From the NCBI GenBank assembly GCA_001897525.1, contig MKTB01000010.1:214794-278793 (forward strand): a stretch of 64,000 bases of DNA, given 5' to 3'. Position numbers and translations under genes: made by a program. Each line of letters starts with the position of its first letter. Position 1 is the first letter of the stretch. Shown here piece after piece: positions 53,742 through 63,713 of the stretch. Below the pieces are notes generated by a model. It saw only the letters and a program-made list of their open reading frames with translations, made no database searches and was not told the origin of the DNA. This stretch comes from Bacteroidetes bacterium 43-16. GTDB taxonomy: Bacteria > Bacteroidota > Bacteroidia > Chitinophagales > Chitinophagaceae.

Positions 53742-55208
53742 ATGAAAAGAAACATTTTATTGTTCGCCATTGCAGTGTCTTTGGCGGCAATGGGTTGTCA
53801 GAAAAACTTACAGGACAACCAATCCATTCATGACCAACTCTCCAATGATATGGGAGCGCAGAACATTACTGTCGACTGTACACCGATCGTATTATCGGGA
53901 AGTATAACAACAAACACGACCCTACTGACAGGTAAGACCTACCTTCTGGACGGCATCGTTGATGTTAAGAGTGCAACACTGACCATCCAGCCAGGAACGT
54001 TGATCCTTGGGAAGTCGTCTGTAGCTTCTGCGCTGGTGATTGACCGAACGGCACAGATCAATGCCGTAGGTACAGCGACCAGCCCGATTGTATTCACCTC
54101 AGACAAAACTGCAGGAACAAGAGCAGCCGGAGATTGGCTTGGGCTATTTATATTCGGTAATGCACCAAACAACCAGTCGAACGCACTCGGCTTCAGTATA
54201 GAAGGCAATTCATATACTGCAGGCGGAACACTGGCGACGAGCTCTGCTGGCAGTCTACAGTATGTACAGGTGCACTATGCCGGTAAAGGTTCGTCAACCG
54301 GTGACCGGCTTACGGAAAGTGCACTTGTTCTTGGCTCTATCGGCAGTGGTATGACCATCCGGAATATTCAGATCAGCCATTCGCAGAAAGATGGGCTGGG
54401 TATGTATGGAGGTACTGTAGGTGTCAAGGAAGTATTCAGCTACAAATCAGAGCGGATAGAGTTCCCAATCAGCCAGGGTTACCGCGGAAACATCCAGAGC
54501 ATTTTAGGATTCAAAGATAATGTAACCACGGCAGCGACGAATGTAGCCATGGTGGATATCAGCAACAACCTTATCGGCACGAACAACTCTCCGTTCACCT
54601 ACCCAACGATCTCCAATGCCAGTCTGTTAGGTGGTAGCTATTGCACTGGTGATGGAGATTACAACCGAGGAATCGTTATCCGTGAAAACGGAAGCGCGCA
54701 GATCTATAATTCTGTAATCGAAGGTTTCAGTCAATATGGGCTGTATCTTGATGGCGCTGCGATTGTTGCCAAAACACAGGCAGTTACCGATCAGCTTATA
54801 TTTTCCTACAACTCCTTACACGACCTAGGTAGCCCACAATACGCGGCAAACTTCGCTCCAGCTTCGGACTGGGTAACGGGCAATGGATGTCGTTTGATTC
54901 CGACCGCTGGAACCATGCAAAACTGGATTGATGGCACGGCTCATGTGAATTGTACGCAGGCAGGCAATCAGTTTTTATTTAACGCAACGGGGTATTACAA
55001 AAACAGTCTGTGCGGTGATAAGTGCAGCACTTTCCCGAACCTATATGTTGATGAAGTAAACACGGAACTGGACGCACCAAACTATACGATGCTAAGCGGC
55101 TTTTTCGATCAGCCGGATTATCGTGGATCATTGCAGTCCTCTTCCGATACTTGGCTGCAAAATACATGGGTAGATTTCTGTATGCTTAGCCGAAATTATT
55201 GCCAATAA
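53742..55208 (+). CDS. Beta-helix-like surface lipoprotein
   Basis: 488 residues with a lipobox (MKRNILLFAIAVSLAAMGCQK). A repeated strand-turn pattern begins TNTTLLTGKTYLLDGIVDVKSATLTIQPGTLILG and continues with SGMTIRNIQISHSQKDGLGMYGG and GIVIRENGSAQIYNSVIEGFSQYG. It is typical of right-handed parallel beta-helix proteins that coat the Bacteroidota surface. Clustered cysteines near the end (YKNSLCGDKCSTF) may form disulphides. Its N-terminal part resembles the phytase-locus lipoprotein at 17349. Confidence 0.78.
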   Translation: MKRNILLFAIAVSLAAMGCQKNLQDNQSIHDQLSNDMGAQNITVDCTPIVLSGSITTNTTLLTGKTYLLDGIVDVKSATLTIQPGTLILGKSSVASALVIDRTAQINAVGTATSPIVFTSDKTAGTRAAGDWLGLFIFGNAPNNQSNALGFSIEGNSYTAGGTLATSSAGSLQYVQVHYAGKGSSTGDRLTESALVLGSIGSGMTIRNIQISHSQKDGLGMYGGTVGVKEVFSYKSERIEFPISQGYRGNIQSILGFKDNVTTAATNVAMVDISNNLIGTNNSPFTYPTISNASLLGGSYCTGDGDYNRGIVIRENGSAQIYNSVIEGFSQYGLYLDGAAIVAKTQAVTDQLIFSYNSLHDLGSPQYAANFAPASDWVTGNGCRLIPTAGTMQNWIDGTAHVNCTQAGNQFLFNATGYYKNSLCGDKCSTFPNLYVDEVNTELDAPNYTMLSGFFDQPDYRGSLQSSSDTWLQNTWVDFCMLSRNYCQ

Positions 55209-55249
55209 GGCGGTTAGTTTAATTTGTGATAGTAGGGTTAAATAGTGGA

Positions 55250-55280
55250 GGCAGTATCCTAGAAAGGATGCTGCCTTTTT
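55250..55280. terminator. Rho-independent terminator between convergent genes
   Basis: GGCAGTATCCT pairs with AGGATGCTGCC (one wobble) around AGAA, followed by TTTTT. It ends the lipoprotein gene and may stop read-through toward the T9SS operon ending at 55310. Confidence 0.8.
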
Positions 55281-55309
55281 CTCACCTCTAATTGCTAACC
55301 ATGAAAAAA

Positions 55310-57607
55310 CTATCGGAGTAGTGTGACGTCGCCTTTAAGTAGCTCGTTGGTCTGATCTGGAAAATCAATGATCAGGTTATAGTAATATACGTCAGCTGGG
55401 CAATCAGCACCTTTGAATCTTCCATCCCATCTATGTTCATTTTCCTTTGCATAGAACACCAATTGTCCGTAGCGGTTGTAGATTTCGAATCTGCGGATGG
55501 TAAATGCTCCGGCAGGAACTTCAAAGAAATCGTTCAATCCATCACCGTTAGGAGTAAAAGCATTCGGCAATCTTATAGTCTTGTCATATACGACATCTAC
55601 TAGCACAACCGCCGAGTCTCTACAGCCGTAGGGATTTACTCCGACGACCTCATACCTCATGGATTCGGTTGGCTTTGCCACTACAATCTGCTCGATCCTT
55701 GAAGACAAACCTGTCGCCGGTGTCCATATGTAGCTATCACCACCATCAGCCTGCAGAATGACCTCTTCTCCAAACCTAATTTCTGCAGAGGCTGGAGTTA
55801 CTATAATTGTCGCTGCTGGGTAGGCCTTCAATTCTACCAAGATTGTAGAATCGCATCCAACTCCAGACGTCAGTTTGACGTTATAGAAGCCTTCAGTAAG
55901 ATTATAAACGCTGTGCAGACTCTGGGAAGCACTTTCGTATATCTTACCACCCAAGCTGTTGTGAAGACTTAATCCAAACGGTTCGGCTCCGATCTCCCCA
56001 GCCGAAAATTGGATATAGCCGTTGCAGCCATATTGGACAAGTTCAACTTTGGGCAGCTCCGTAAAATTGACGTCGAAAGAATCTACTATCACATCACATC
56101 CGATGACATACCTCAGCCAATAGCGCCCTGATGCGTTGACTACAATCTGTGTATCTGTAGAACCCGTACTCCATAAAAGACAGCTGGTATTTTGAGGGGC
56201 CTTAAGAATGGTATCATTCTTAAAACAAACCGCCAGACTAACCGATTGGTTAAACTGCGTATCCGGTCCTGTGGTAGGCGCTGAGACTAATGGGTAAGGC
56301 AAGTTCGTTCTGGAGCTTGAACGATTACCCGTGGACATACCGTTCACCGAATTAAATATGGCATTTATACTCGGATTACAGGCCAGACCAGGCAGATTCG
56401 GACTATTGATTACATGCAGGGCCATGCCTACACCACCGGTTCCGGAGCATACCCGCGGGGCACCGTTGGTAAAATACAGCTTTCCATCCTTACCCGATCT
56501 TATAGAGCCCAAGTATGGCGCGGTCAATGGACAGAACGGCAGATCCTGCTGCACGTAGGGATTTGTAAATATCAATGTCTTGCTGTTGACAATAGCTGTT
56601 AGATCATTTACAGATAAATGAAACTGATACAAATTATGATCACGCCACCAAAAGGCCATTGGCGTCAGTACCGGATTAGAGTCCGAATAGGCTACATAAA
56701 TTTTGCTTCCATCTGGTGAGAACCCGACACCATATGTTAGCTGCCCCGTTTCGAACAAGCGGGAGTTTTTGAGCTTCCCGTTACAGCGCTCGAAGTCAAA
56801 CAGTTCAACTCCCCCAGCCTGATTTAAATGATCCACCTTAACTTTAACCAACGCAATCTGCTTTCCATCGGGAGAAGCAACAAACTCATTTAAGTACGCA
56901 TACTCGCCATTGGCCATAGAGCCGATTTCAGAAATCACCGGTACGGAAGCGAGACCGTTGGCATCAACTTTAAAGCTCAGAAATTGATTTGCGACTTTAT
57001 GCCGTAAGATTAACCATACACCGTCGCAACCCTGTACAGTCACCATAGATCTGCCAACAAGTGTGTTGTATCCATAATGTAGAACGTTCTTCTGACCTGG
57101 CACTATATCTCCCCTTCCATTATTCAACGAGATATCAAACAAGCAATAGAGCAGCCCTCCATTTCTTACATGGAAAATATAGTATCTGTTTGGATCGTTC
57201 GGATCCGGAACAATGATTGGTCTGTCCTCTTCCATATCGGACGGGGAAAGAAATTCTGTTCCTGCAATCGGCTCTTCGTTCCGATCAAATATGTTCGGCG
57301 CCGGAACAGTATAGCCTAGTCCCGTATTGCGGTAGACATGCTTCTTTACAATAAATAGCAATTGTCCATTCTCGTCCGCGACAGCCTGTGCGAAATCATA
57401 GAAATGCTCGTTGTTCGGCATCAGGGTGGACGAGGTGTTTGCGATCAGCGTGTTGTTGATATACCTATCGTCTCGTAAAAGCGGAGGATTCTGGCTAAAA
57501 TCCAACGAATAGTTTTTGCCGAATAGCCAGATATTGTCCTCCCCTTGTGCAAACGATTCAAATAGTAAAGCAATAATGCAGCCTGTAAATAATAAAATAT
57601 ACTTCAT
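55310..57607 (-). CDS. Secreted protein with T9SS type B (CHU_C) sorting domain
   Basis: 765 residues with a signal peptide (MKYILLFTGCIIALLFESFAQ). The first about 400 residues form a beta-propeller-like region (FSPDGSKIYVAYSDSN and similar). Ig-like segments follow (SAEIRFGEEVILQADGGDSYIWTP). The last 85 residues have the gliding-motility-associated C-terminal domain LPNAFTPNGDGLNDFFEV ... YNRYGQLVFYAKENEHRWDG. It is exported by the type IX system and probably anchored or released at the cell surface. It is the second gene of a two-gene operon. Confidence 0.9.
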   Translation of the reverse strand: MKYILLFTGCIIALLFESFAQGEDNIWLFGKNYSLDFSQNPPLLRDDRYINNTLIANTSSTLMPNNEHFYDFAQAVADENGQLLFIVKKHVYRNTGLGYTVPAPNIFDRNEEPIAGTEFLSPSDMEEDRPIIVPDPNDPNRYYIFHVRNGGLLYCLFDISLNNGRGDIVPGQKNVLHYGYNTLVGRSMVTVQGCDGVWLILRHKVANQFLSFKVDANGLASVPVISEIGSMANGEYAYLNEFVASPDGKQIALVKVKVDHLNQAGGVELFDFERCNGKLKNSRLFETGQLTYGVGFSPDGSKIYVAYSDSNPVLTPMAFWWRDHNLYQFHLSVNDLTAIVNSKTLIFTNPYVQQDLPFCPLTAPYLGSIRSGKDGKLYFTNGAPRVCSGTGGVGMALHVINSPNLPGLACNPSINAIFNSVNGMSTGNRSSSRTNLPYPLVSAPTTGPDTQFNQSVSLAVCFKNDTILKAPQNTSCLLWSTGSTDTQIVVNASGRYWLRYVIGCDVIVDSFDVNFTELPKVELVQYGCNGYIQFSAGEIGAEPFGLSLHNSLGGKIYESASQSLHSVYNLTEGFYNVKLTSGVGCDSTILVELKAYPAATIIVTPASAEIRFGEEVILQADGGDSYIWTPATGLSSRIEQIVVAKPTESMRYEVVGVNPYGCRDSAVVLVDVVYDKTIRLPNAFTPNGDGLNDFFEVPAGAFTIRRFEIYNRYGQLVFYAKENEHRWDGRFKGADCPADVYYYNLIIDFPDQTNELLKGDVTLLR

Positions 57608-57625
57608 AACAAAAGGATTTAGCAG

Positions 57626-60394
57626 TTACAGAGCCGGCTTAACCAATGTCGTTGCGCCAAGTAATTCCAGTGTCTGGGGATGAAAAAAGTTAAGTACATA
57701 GTTTCCAGCCGGCAGTATAGATACGTCCAATGCGTTGATTCCTTTAGCTATATTGTGCCGTGCTACAACCCTACCGGAGATATCAAACATGACGATGTTC
57801 ATTGGCTGAACGGATTCCATAAAGATCCGGTCACTGAAAGGATTTGGATATACATGCAAGCCGAGCTTGCTCAGGGTTTCTATAGATGTAAAGTTGTCAA
57901 CGGCAATCGTATTCGAGCTGCCAGTACAGCCATTTGCTCCAACCACCTCTATAGCATAGTTACCATTGGACGTAACAATGAGTGTAGGATCAGTGGCTCC
58001 AGCAATTGGATTTCCGTTCAACAACCATTGATAGGATGGGTAGGTTTGTGTTACGCTAAGGATATTTCCACTTCTGTTCACTACGGGTGTGGGAGCAGGA
58101 ATTACGCTAACGTTCAACGAAAATGTGTCGCTTAGTCCACAATTGTTCACCGCAACAACCTTTATCTCTCCAGCATTTGTTCCGACTGTCGTCATTAAGG
58201 TATCCGTGGCGCTGAAGCCTGTCCATCCGGTTGGTAAAAGCCAAATAAAAGAATCGGCATGTAGCGATCCGTCTACAATATACTCCTGTACAGTATTCTC
58301 GCAAGCAGTAATCTCACCCGATATTGATAATGGCGTAGTAGGCAGTTGGCACATCCTGATCCGCATCAGCAGCCCGTCCTGAACACCCTGAAAAGAAGTC
58401 TGGTGCGCACTTTGTGTCGACAATCCAGCAACGCTGTTGGTCTTGCCTGCGATGAACACATCCTGTGTATCCCGAACAGCCATTGCCCTGAATTCATCAG
58501 CAGCATCACCACCAAGGTAAGTCGCCCATAGCCTTTGCCCTGAAGAACTGAACATAGCCAATACGCCCTCAGACGGCGAAGTGTTGTACAGCGCTGTAAT
58601 AGCATCAGGCGTTGAAATCCCACTTGCACTGGTTGTCAAACCCGCCGCATATAGCTTCGAACTGGTTGCATGAAGCGCATATATGTAATCCGCACCGTCA
58701 CCACCATAATAGGTTGCCCAATCCAGCGTACCATTCGTATTCAGCTTTGCAATAAAGGCATCGTCCCAGCTCGTTCCACCGATGGTATTCTGGTGCGCTG
58801 TAGCCGTAGCTATGCCCGTGATACTGTTGGTAGCGCCTGCCAGATAAATGGCATTACTGGAACTATCTATGGTTAAAGCATTGACTACATCTACCCCAGC
58901 TCCACCGTAATACGTCCCCCATATCCGTTGGCCCGCTGTATCGAACTTTGCTACAAAACCATCAGTTCCACCGTTACCTGTCTGCAGATGAGTACCGGCC
59001 GTTGCTAAGCCAGTCGTACCTGCGGTATGACCAGCTATAATGATCTCGCCCGCTGTATCTGTAGTAATGGCATTGACGAAGTCGTTCATACTCGAACCAA
59101 AGTAGGTCGCCCACCTCAGATTTCCTGCTGTGCTGAACTTTGCTATAAATCCTTCTTCACCACCAGGCCTCGTCTGCTGGAAAGCGCCTAGCGTAGACAA
59201 ACCGCTGGAGCTATTTGTATTGCCTGCCAGATAGATATTATTGTACTTATCCGCACTAATCGCTAACCCCGTCGTACCTTCATTGAAATTTCCACCAAAG
59301 TACGTTCCCCAAAGCGGTAAACCGGCTGTATCAAACTTTACAACAAAAGCATCGTATCCAGACGCATTACCAGCTTTAAAGGATTGATGGCTTCCAGTCG
59401 TTGCGATACCCGATTGACTATTGGTACGTCCTGCTATATACAGGTAGCCCGCTGTATCAACAGCCAGCGAAAAGCCGAGGTCGATGTTGCTCCCACCATA
59501 ATACGTTGACCAGAGGCAGTTGCCATCTGCATCAAACTTGGCAATAAAGGCATCGGAGCCGCTGGCGTTACTGCCACCCTGAAAGGAGGTCAGGTGTGCA
59601 CCAACAGTGGCAATGTTGGTGGTACTATTGGTAGAACCTACGGCATAGACCTGACCATCCTTGCCAACTTTGACCGCTCTAATTTCATCATACTCGGAAC
59701 CACCAAAATAGCTTGACCAATCAATTACCGGATCAATAACCAATTTACCTTGGTAAGGATCAACAAAGAATGTGACTACATCTTTGTTGACGCTATATGA
59801 AGAGCGAATCTTCTTTCCGGTGTATGCCTCATAACTGAAAGGAGCAGGCTCTTTAATGCTTCCGAACTTAGTGGTTGCTATCAGGGAACCGGCCTTATCG
59901 ACAGTTAGGTTTTCCGCCCCTAAATAGTTTAGCTGTATATCGGACGGGTCAGCACCTTCCCTGACAATAAAGTCATGCTCAAGCTCTCCATCCGCATTGA
60001 AATAGAATACCCAGTCAATAGCAGGGTAAATATCATGGTAGGTAACTTTTCGGAATGATCTGGCCTCTCCTCTGACTGATTCTAAATGGTAGCGCTCTTT
60101 AAATGCTGTGGGATCCTGAAAAGTAATAACCGGATTTTTTTTGGCGTTAAGCAGATTCACGTCCATACGGTACAGAATGCTGTCAGTTGACCACTGATAC
60201 ACAATCCCAGATTTCGACAGAAAAATGTTCAGTCCATTATTTGGTACATACTTTGCAACGATGTCCGGTCTTTTATTCCGGTACTGGTCTGTAACCTGTC
60301 CGATGTTCTCGACGAAAGCTCTTCGGGCCATTGCGGTCGTTCCCATCAGCAGAAAAGTAAATAGCAGGAACGCTGTAAAACGATTGATTGTCAT
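57626..60394 (-). CDS. SBBP-repeat secreted protein with T9SS type A tail
   Basis: 922 residues with a signal peptide (MTINRFTAFLLFTFLLMGTTAMA). The N-terminal RRAFVENIGQVTDQY and GLNIFLSKSGIVYQWS belong to the DUF7948-type domain that begins many such proteins. About nine SBBP beta-propeller repeats follow (WSTYYGGSNIDLGFSLAVD, GYLYIAGRTNS and relatives), then Ig-like domains and the sorting tail LHVYPNPFSDRIFMES ... LGATTLVKPAL. It probably binds surface polymers. It lies 18 bp ahead of the CHU_C gene and is divergent from the gene at 60548. Confidence 0.92.
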   Translation of the reverse strand: MTINRFTAFLLFTFLLMGTTAMARRAFVENIGQVTDQYRNKRPDIVAKYVPNNGLNIFLSKSGIVYQWSTDSILYRMDVNLLNAKKNPVITFQDPTAFKERYHLESVRGEARSFRKVTYHDIYPAIDWVFYFNADGELEHDFIVREGADPSDIQLNYLGAENLTVDKAGSLIATTKFGSIKEPAPFSYEAYTGKKIRSSYSVNKDVVTFFVDPYQGKLVIDPVIDWSSYFGGSEYDEIRAVKVGKDGQVYAVGSTNSTTNIATVGAHLTSFQGGSNASGSDAFIAKFDADGNCLWSTYYGGSNIDLGFSLAVDTAGYLYIAGRTNSQSGIATTGSHQSFKAGNASGYDAFVVKFDTAGLPLWGTYFGGNFNEGTTGLAISADKYNNIYLAGNTNSSSGLSTLGAFQQTRPGGEEGFIAKFSTAGNLRWATYFGSSMNDFVNAITTDTAGEIIIAGHTAGTTGLATAGTHLQTGNGGTDGFVAKFDTAGQRIWGTYYGGAGVDVVNALTIDSSSNAIYLAGATNSITGIATATAHQNTIGGTSWDDAFIAKLNTNGTLDWATYYGGDGADYIYALHATSSKLYAAGLTTSASGISTPDAITALYNTSPSEGVLAMFSSSGQRLWATYLGGDAADEFRAMAVRDTQDVFIAGKTNSVAGLSTQSAHQTSFQGVQDGLLMRIRMCQLPTTPLSISGEITACENTVQEYIVDGSLHADSFIWLLPTGWTGFSATDTLMTTVGTNAGEIKVVAVNNCGLSDTFSLNVSVIPAPTPVVNRSGNILSVTQTYPSYQWLLNGNPIAGATDPTLIVTSNGNYAIEVVGANGCTGSSNTIAVDNFTSIETLSKLGLHVYPNPFSDRIFMESVQPMNIVMFDISGRVVARHNIAKGINALDVSILPAGNYVLNFFHPQTLELLGATTLVKPAL

Positions 60395-60547
60395 AGTTTA
60401 GAAATTTATAAGGTTAGAAAGAAGGTGTAGCTTCCAATCCCTATCAAAATAAATTTCAATGTATGTAACAAAAAATTCGATTTTACAGCCAATCTGAACT
60501 ATCCAAATTCTATAGAAATGAAGTAAATTGCACTAAATTAGCCGTTT

Positions 60548-62080
60548 ATGTACAAGAAGAAAGATTATGTCGGCGCACTTGTATCATCGCTGAACAAGGA
60601 AGAGAAAAGAAGATTTACACTACTTTTCGGCAAAGAAAAAGATAGTAAAGAGCCGCCTCTCTATTACGATTTATACCAAGCTTACGAAAATAAAGAAAGT
60701 GAACTATCCAAAATAGAATCAGCGGTTCAGCCGAGCACCATTACTTCGGCAAAACGACGGCTTTACAACAATATTTTGCGCACATTGCGGGATCTAAACG
60801 AGGATTCTTCTACCGACACACTGATTCAAAATAAACTTACGAATGTTGAATTGCTCTATCGGCATAGCCTGCCAGAGCAAGGATTACTGGAGCTACATAA
60901 GGCATTTAAAGTTGCCCGCAGTTACGAGAAATTTGGGCTTATGCTGCAGCTACTGGATTGGGAGAAAAGATTGAACCTGGTATTGTCCCATCCTTCCCGA
61001 CCTATCATGGAGATCAAAGCTGAGGAACGGGATATCCTGCAGAAATTTGCACAGCAAATGGATCTGGAAGGTATCTACGCGCACATCGTCTCACTCAAAA
61101 GAGAAATGGGCTACGCGAAAGGTAAGAACAGGGAGATACTGGAGCAGGCCACTATTGCCAGTCCATTGATGCCATCAGAAAAGGATTGTCTGAGCAATAA
61201 CGCGCTGTTCTACCGGCACTATATCTATGCGATCTACTATTGGATGATTTTTGAACACCATCAGGCTTACGCCCACAGTAAGAAGTTAATTGAGTTCAGT
61301 AACCACAATATTCAGCCCAACGACTACCTGAGTGGGATATTTCAGCATATCACCTCCAGTGTGTGCCTACGGCTGTTTGATGACACGCTTAATGGGATCG
61401 TACTTGCAGAAGCCTTTATGGATGAACACAAGCTGCAGCAGTCGAAGCCGTTTTCCTGTATTATGTTTGCTTACCATGCCAACTATAAGATGATTGTGCT
61501 GAACTATATGGGTCGGCGTGAAGAGCTACAGGATTTTATCTCAGTGGTAGAAAGGCGCCTTGTTGCCGAAGGTAACAGTATGCCGTTTGACGCCCGGCAG
61601 ATAATCCTGGCCAACCTTATGGTATCCTATATGGGCATTGGCCAGCTGGAGCATGCATCCAAAGCCAGGGAACGAATTCTACAGCTAAAGCAGAAGCATA
61701 GTATCCGTTTGGATATCCTTACAGATACCTATCTCTTTCAACTGTTTCTCTTACTACAGTCGGGAGACTATGAACTAATCAAACCGGCAGCGCAAGCCGC
61801 TGTGCGATTCTTCCGAAAGAATGAGGATTCCCAGAACGTATTCAATGTTGAAATGCCCATTGCCCTTCTCTTGTCGAAAGATCACAACTTTGAAGACAAT
61901 AAAGTGCGTAAAGCTATCTTATCTAAATGCCGGGAGACCATTAGCACATTTATAAGGAATGTAACCGGAGAACTAAACTTTCAGGAACATTACAGCCGCT
62001 ATCTGATATGGATTGATGCGATTGAAAACGGAGCTCAATTTTATATCTTGGCGAACGAATGGAATCTAAAAAAATATTGA
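60548..62080 (+). CDS. Helical-repeat (TPR-like) protein of unknown function
   Basis: 510 residues without signal peptide or membrane segments. The start MYKKKDYVGALVSSLNKEEKRRFTLLF and the TITSAKRRLYNNILRTLRDLN segment are followed by many amphipathic helices like TPRs. It is divergent from the T9SS cargo operon with only 153 bp between, so it may regulate that operon, but no DNA-binding motif was recognised. The gene is intact and separate from its neighbours. Confidence 0.68.
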   Translation: MYKKKDYVGALVSSLNKEEKRRFTLLFGKEKDSKEPPLYYDLYQAYENKESELSKIESAVQPSTITSAKRRLYNNILRTLRDLNEDSSTDTLIQNKLTNVELLYRHSLPEQGLLELHKAFKVARSYEKFGLMLQLLDWEKRLNLVLSHPSRPIMEIKAEERDILQKFAQQMDLEGIYAHIVSLKREMGYAKGKNREILEQATIASPLMPSEKDCLSNNALFYRHYIYAIYYWMIFEHHQAYAHSKKLIEFSNHNIQPNDYLSGIFQHITSSVCLRLFDDTLNGIVLAEAFMDEHKLQQSKPFSCIMFAYHANYKMIVLNYMGRREELQDFISVVERRLVAEGNSMPFDARQIILANLMVSYMGIGQLEHASKARERILQLKQKHSIRLDILTDTYLFQLFLLLQSGDYELIKPAAQAAVRFFRKNEDSQNVFNVEMPIALLLSKDHNFEDNKVRKAILSKCRETISTFIRNVTGELNFQEHYSRYLIWIDAIENGAQFYILANEWNLKKY

Positions 62081-62131
62081 CTCAACTAAAAATCACCAGC
62101 GTTTTAAGTATTTGGTCTCATTCAATGTAGC

Positions 62132-63634
62132 CTAATTTAAAGCTATATTATAGAGAGACCAGTGCCAGAATAGGTTATTGGTAAAAGCCTTAAGAGATAT
62201 TTGGTATTGAAAATTATTTAATTCGACCCCACCAGCATTCAAATAAATGTTTTTAATTCGGGGATATGGAAATGGGTCATTTATGATAACGTATGGAATG
62301 CCTTCTATTAATTTATATCCAATTAAAACAACTACATGTTCTGCTCCATAGTTATATATTCTATGATTTGGGGATAATCCACAAAGTATTGGTCGCTCAG
62401 ACCGTATATTCGCCTTTATTGTCTCAAAATTTAGTTCTTTCCCTTCATTTGACTCAAATACCTTCTTACCTGCGATCCATGAATAATCCTTAAACATTTT
62501 GACGGTCATCGCATTTGACCCAGACCCTCTTACACATTGAAAACAATCATAACTACAATTACTGCCTGGAAAAATAGATCCAATTATTCCACATTGGTAG
62601 TTTCCCCTAGGATTGATTGACGGGATATTATAATGTTTTAATATCATTTCACCAGTAGCAAGCCAACACCAAACTTCTGTTTGTTGCATAACTGGCTGAA
62701 TATTTAATGTCTTGTTTTCGTTACTGGAAGTATTTATAATCTCACGATCGTTTATGGACATTTGATTTCTAGATCGTAGAGTACTAGTTGGTCTTACAAG
62801 AGTCGCACCGTAATAATCTATCCCATCTAAATAATATTGGTCTAGGTCAATCGGTATGAATCCTTCATCTGTTTTCTTATCCAAAAAATTTTGAAACTCA
62901 ACTTCATTATATCCCCTTCTGCTTTCCCAGTCGTCTGTTGATTTAACCCATATAGCATTACACTTCAAAACTCCAAAATCATTAAAGTAATTTACGTCTA
63001 CAGGATAATAACCTTCTTCTGAAAATTGATTTGATTCACGCTGGTAATCTTGTTCTGGAAGATTATAACTTATTTTTTGAATTCCTTTGGCTTCACCATC
63101 AAATAAACAGGCATAAAATATTCCATTGATAGTCGCTATGCCATTAACATCTTTAAGGTAATAACCTTGCCTTGCGTATTCTGTTATCTTATTTGCAAGT
63201 AAGCTTGAGGGGATTTCTAACTCTAAAATCCATTTGTAATTCGTCTTCTGCCATATGGCAGCGTACTTTATTGTTCCTGATTCCTTATAAGCCGATATAT
63301 CAACGGGACACATCCCTACCTCCTTGAATTCGTTTGCTTTTCGAGCAAGGCCGTTTTTATCCATACCATACCAACAAGCCCAGTCATTTATATTCGCCTT
63401 TTTCCAAATGCTCGACACTTTAGTTTCGCCTGCAATAGCAATTAAATTAATATTTGTCGGTGCATAACCTCGCGATTTCATATCGTCCAAGTAAGTACTG
63501 AATTCTTCTATTGAACTATTACCTCTACAATCCCATTCCAACCATTGAGAGTTTGCAGTTTGTTCACACGCTACAAATAATATGAGTAAAAGAATTTTTA
63601 GACACTTGTTAGAATACGGCCTATAAGTCTTCAT
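62132..63634 (-). CDS. Exported papain-fold cysteine protease with N-terminal tandem repeats
   Basis: 500 residues with a signal peptide (ending near residue 28). Four to five repeats of about 50 residues (30-275) follow, with the pattern GYAPTNINLIA ... VSSIWKKAN and GMCPVDISAYKESGTIKYAAIWQKT. They resemble bacterial tandem repeat domain 1. The C-terminal papain-like domain (about 300-500) has the nucleophile in EVWCWLATGEM (about C320), the His in AEHVVVLIGY (about 432) and an Asn/Asp in INDPF. It may process surface or effector proteins; the substrate is unknown. Confidence 0.78.
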   Translation of the reverse strand: MKTYRPYSNKCLKILLLILFVACEQTANSQWLEWDCRGNSSIEEFSTYLDDMKSRGYAPTNINLIAIAGETKVSSIWKKANINDWACWYGMDKNGLARKANEFKEVGMCPVDISAYKESGTIKYAAIWQKTNYKWILELEIPSSLLANKITEYARQGYYLKDVNGIATINGIFYACLFDGEAKGIQKISYNLPEQDYQRESNQFSEEGYYPVDVNYFNDFGVLKCNAIWVKSTDDWESRRGYNEVEFQNFLDKKTDEGFIPIDLDQYYLDGIDYYGATLVRPTSTLRSRNQMSINDREIINTSSNENKTLNIQPVMQQTEVWCWLATGEMILKHYNIPSINPRGNYQCGIIGSIFPGSNCSYDCFQCVRGSGSNAMTVKMFKDYSWIAGKKVFESNEGKELNFETIKANIRSERPILCGLSPNHRIYNYGAEHVVVLIGYKLIEGIPYVIINDPFPYPRIKNIYLNAGGVELNNFQYQISLKAFTNNLFWHWSLYNIALN

Positions 63635-63713
63635 AAGTAATTGATTTTTAAAAATCTAACTTAATAAATAATTATGTATAACAAAAGAATAATACATGAT
63701 TTTTATTTTAAGT

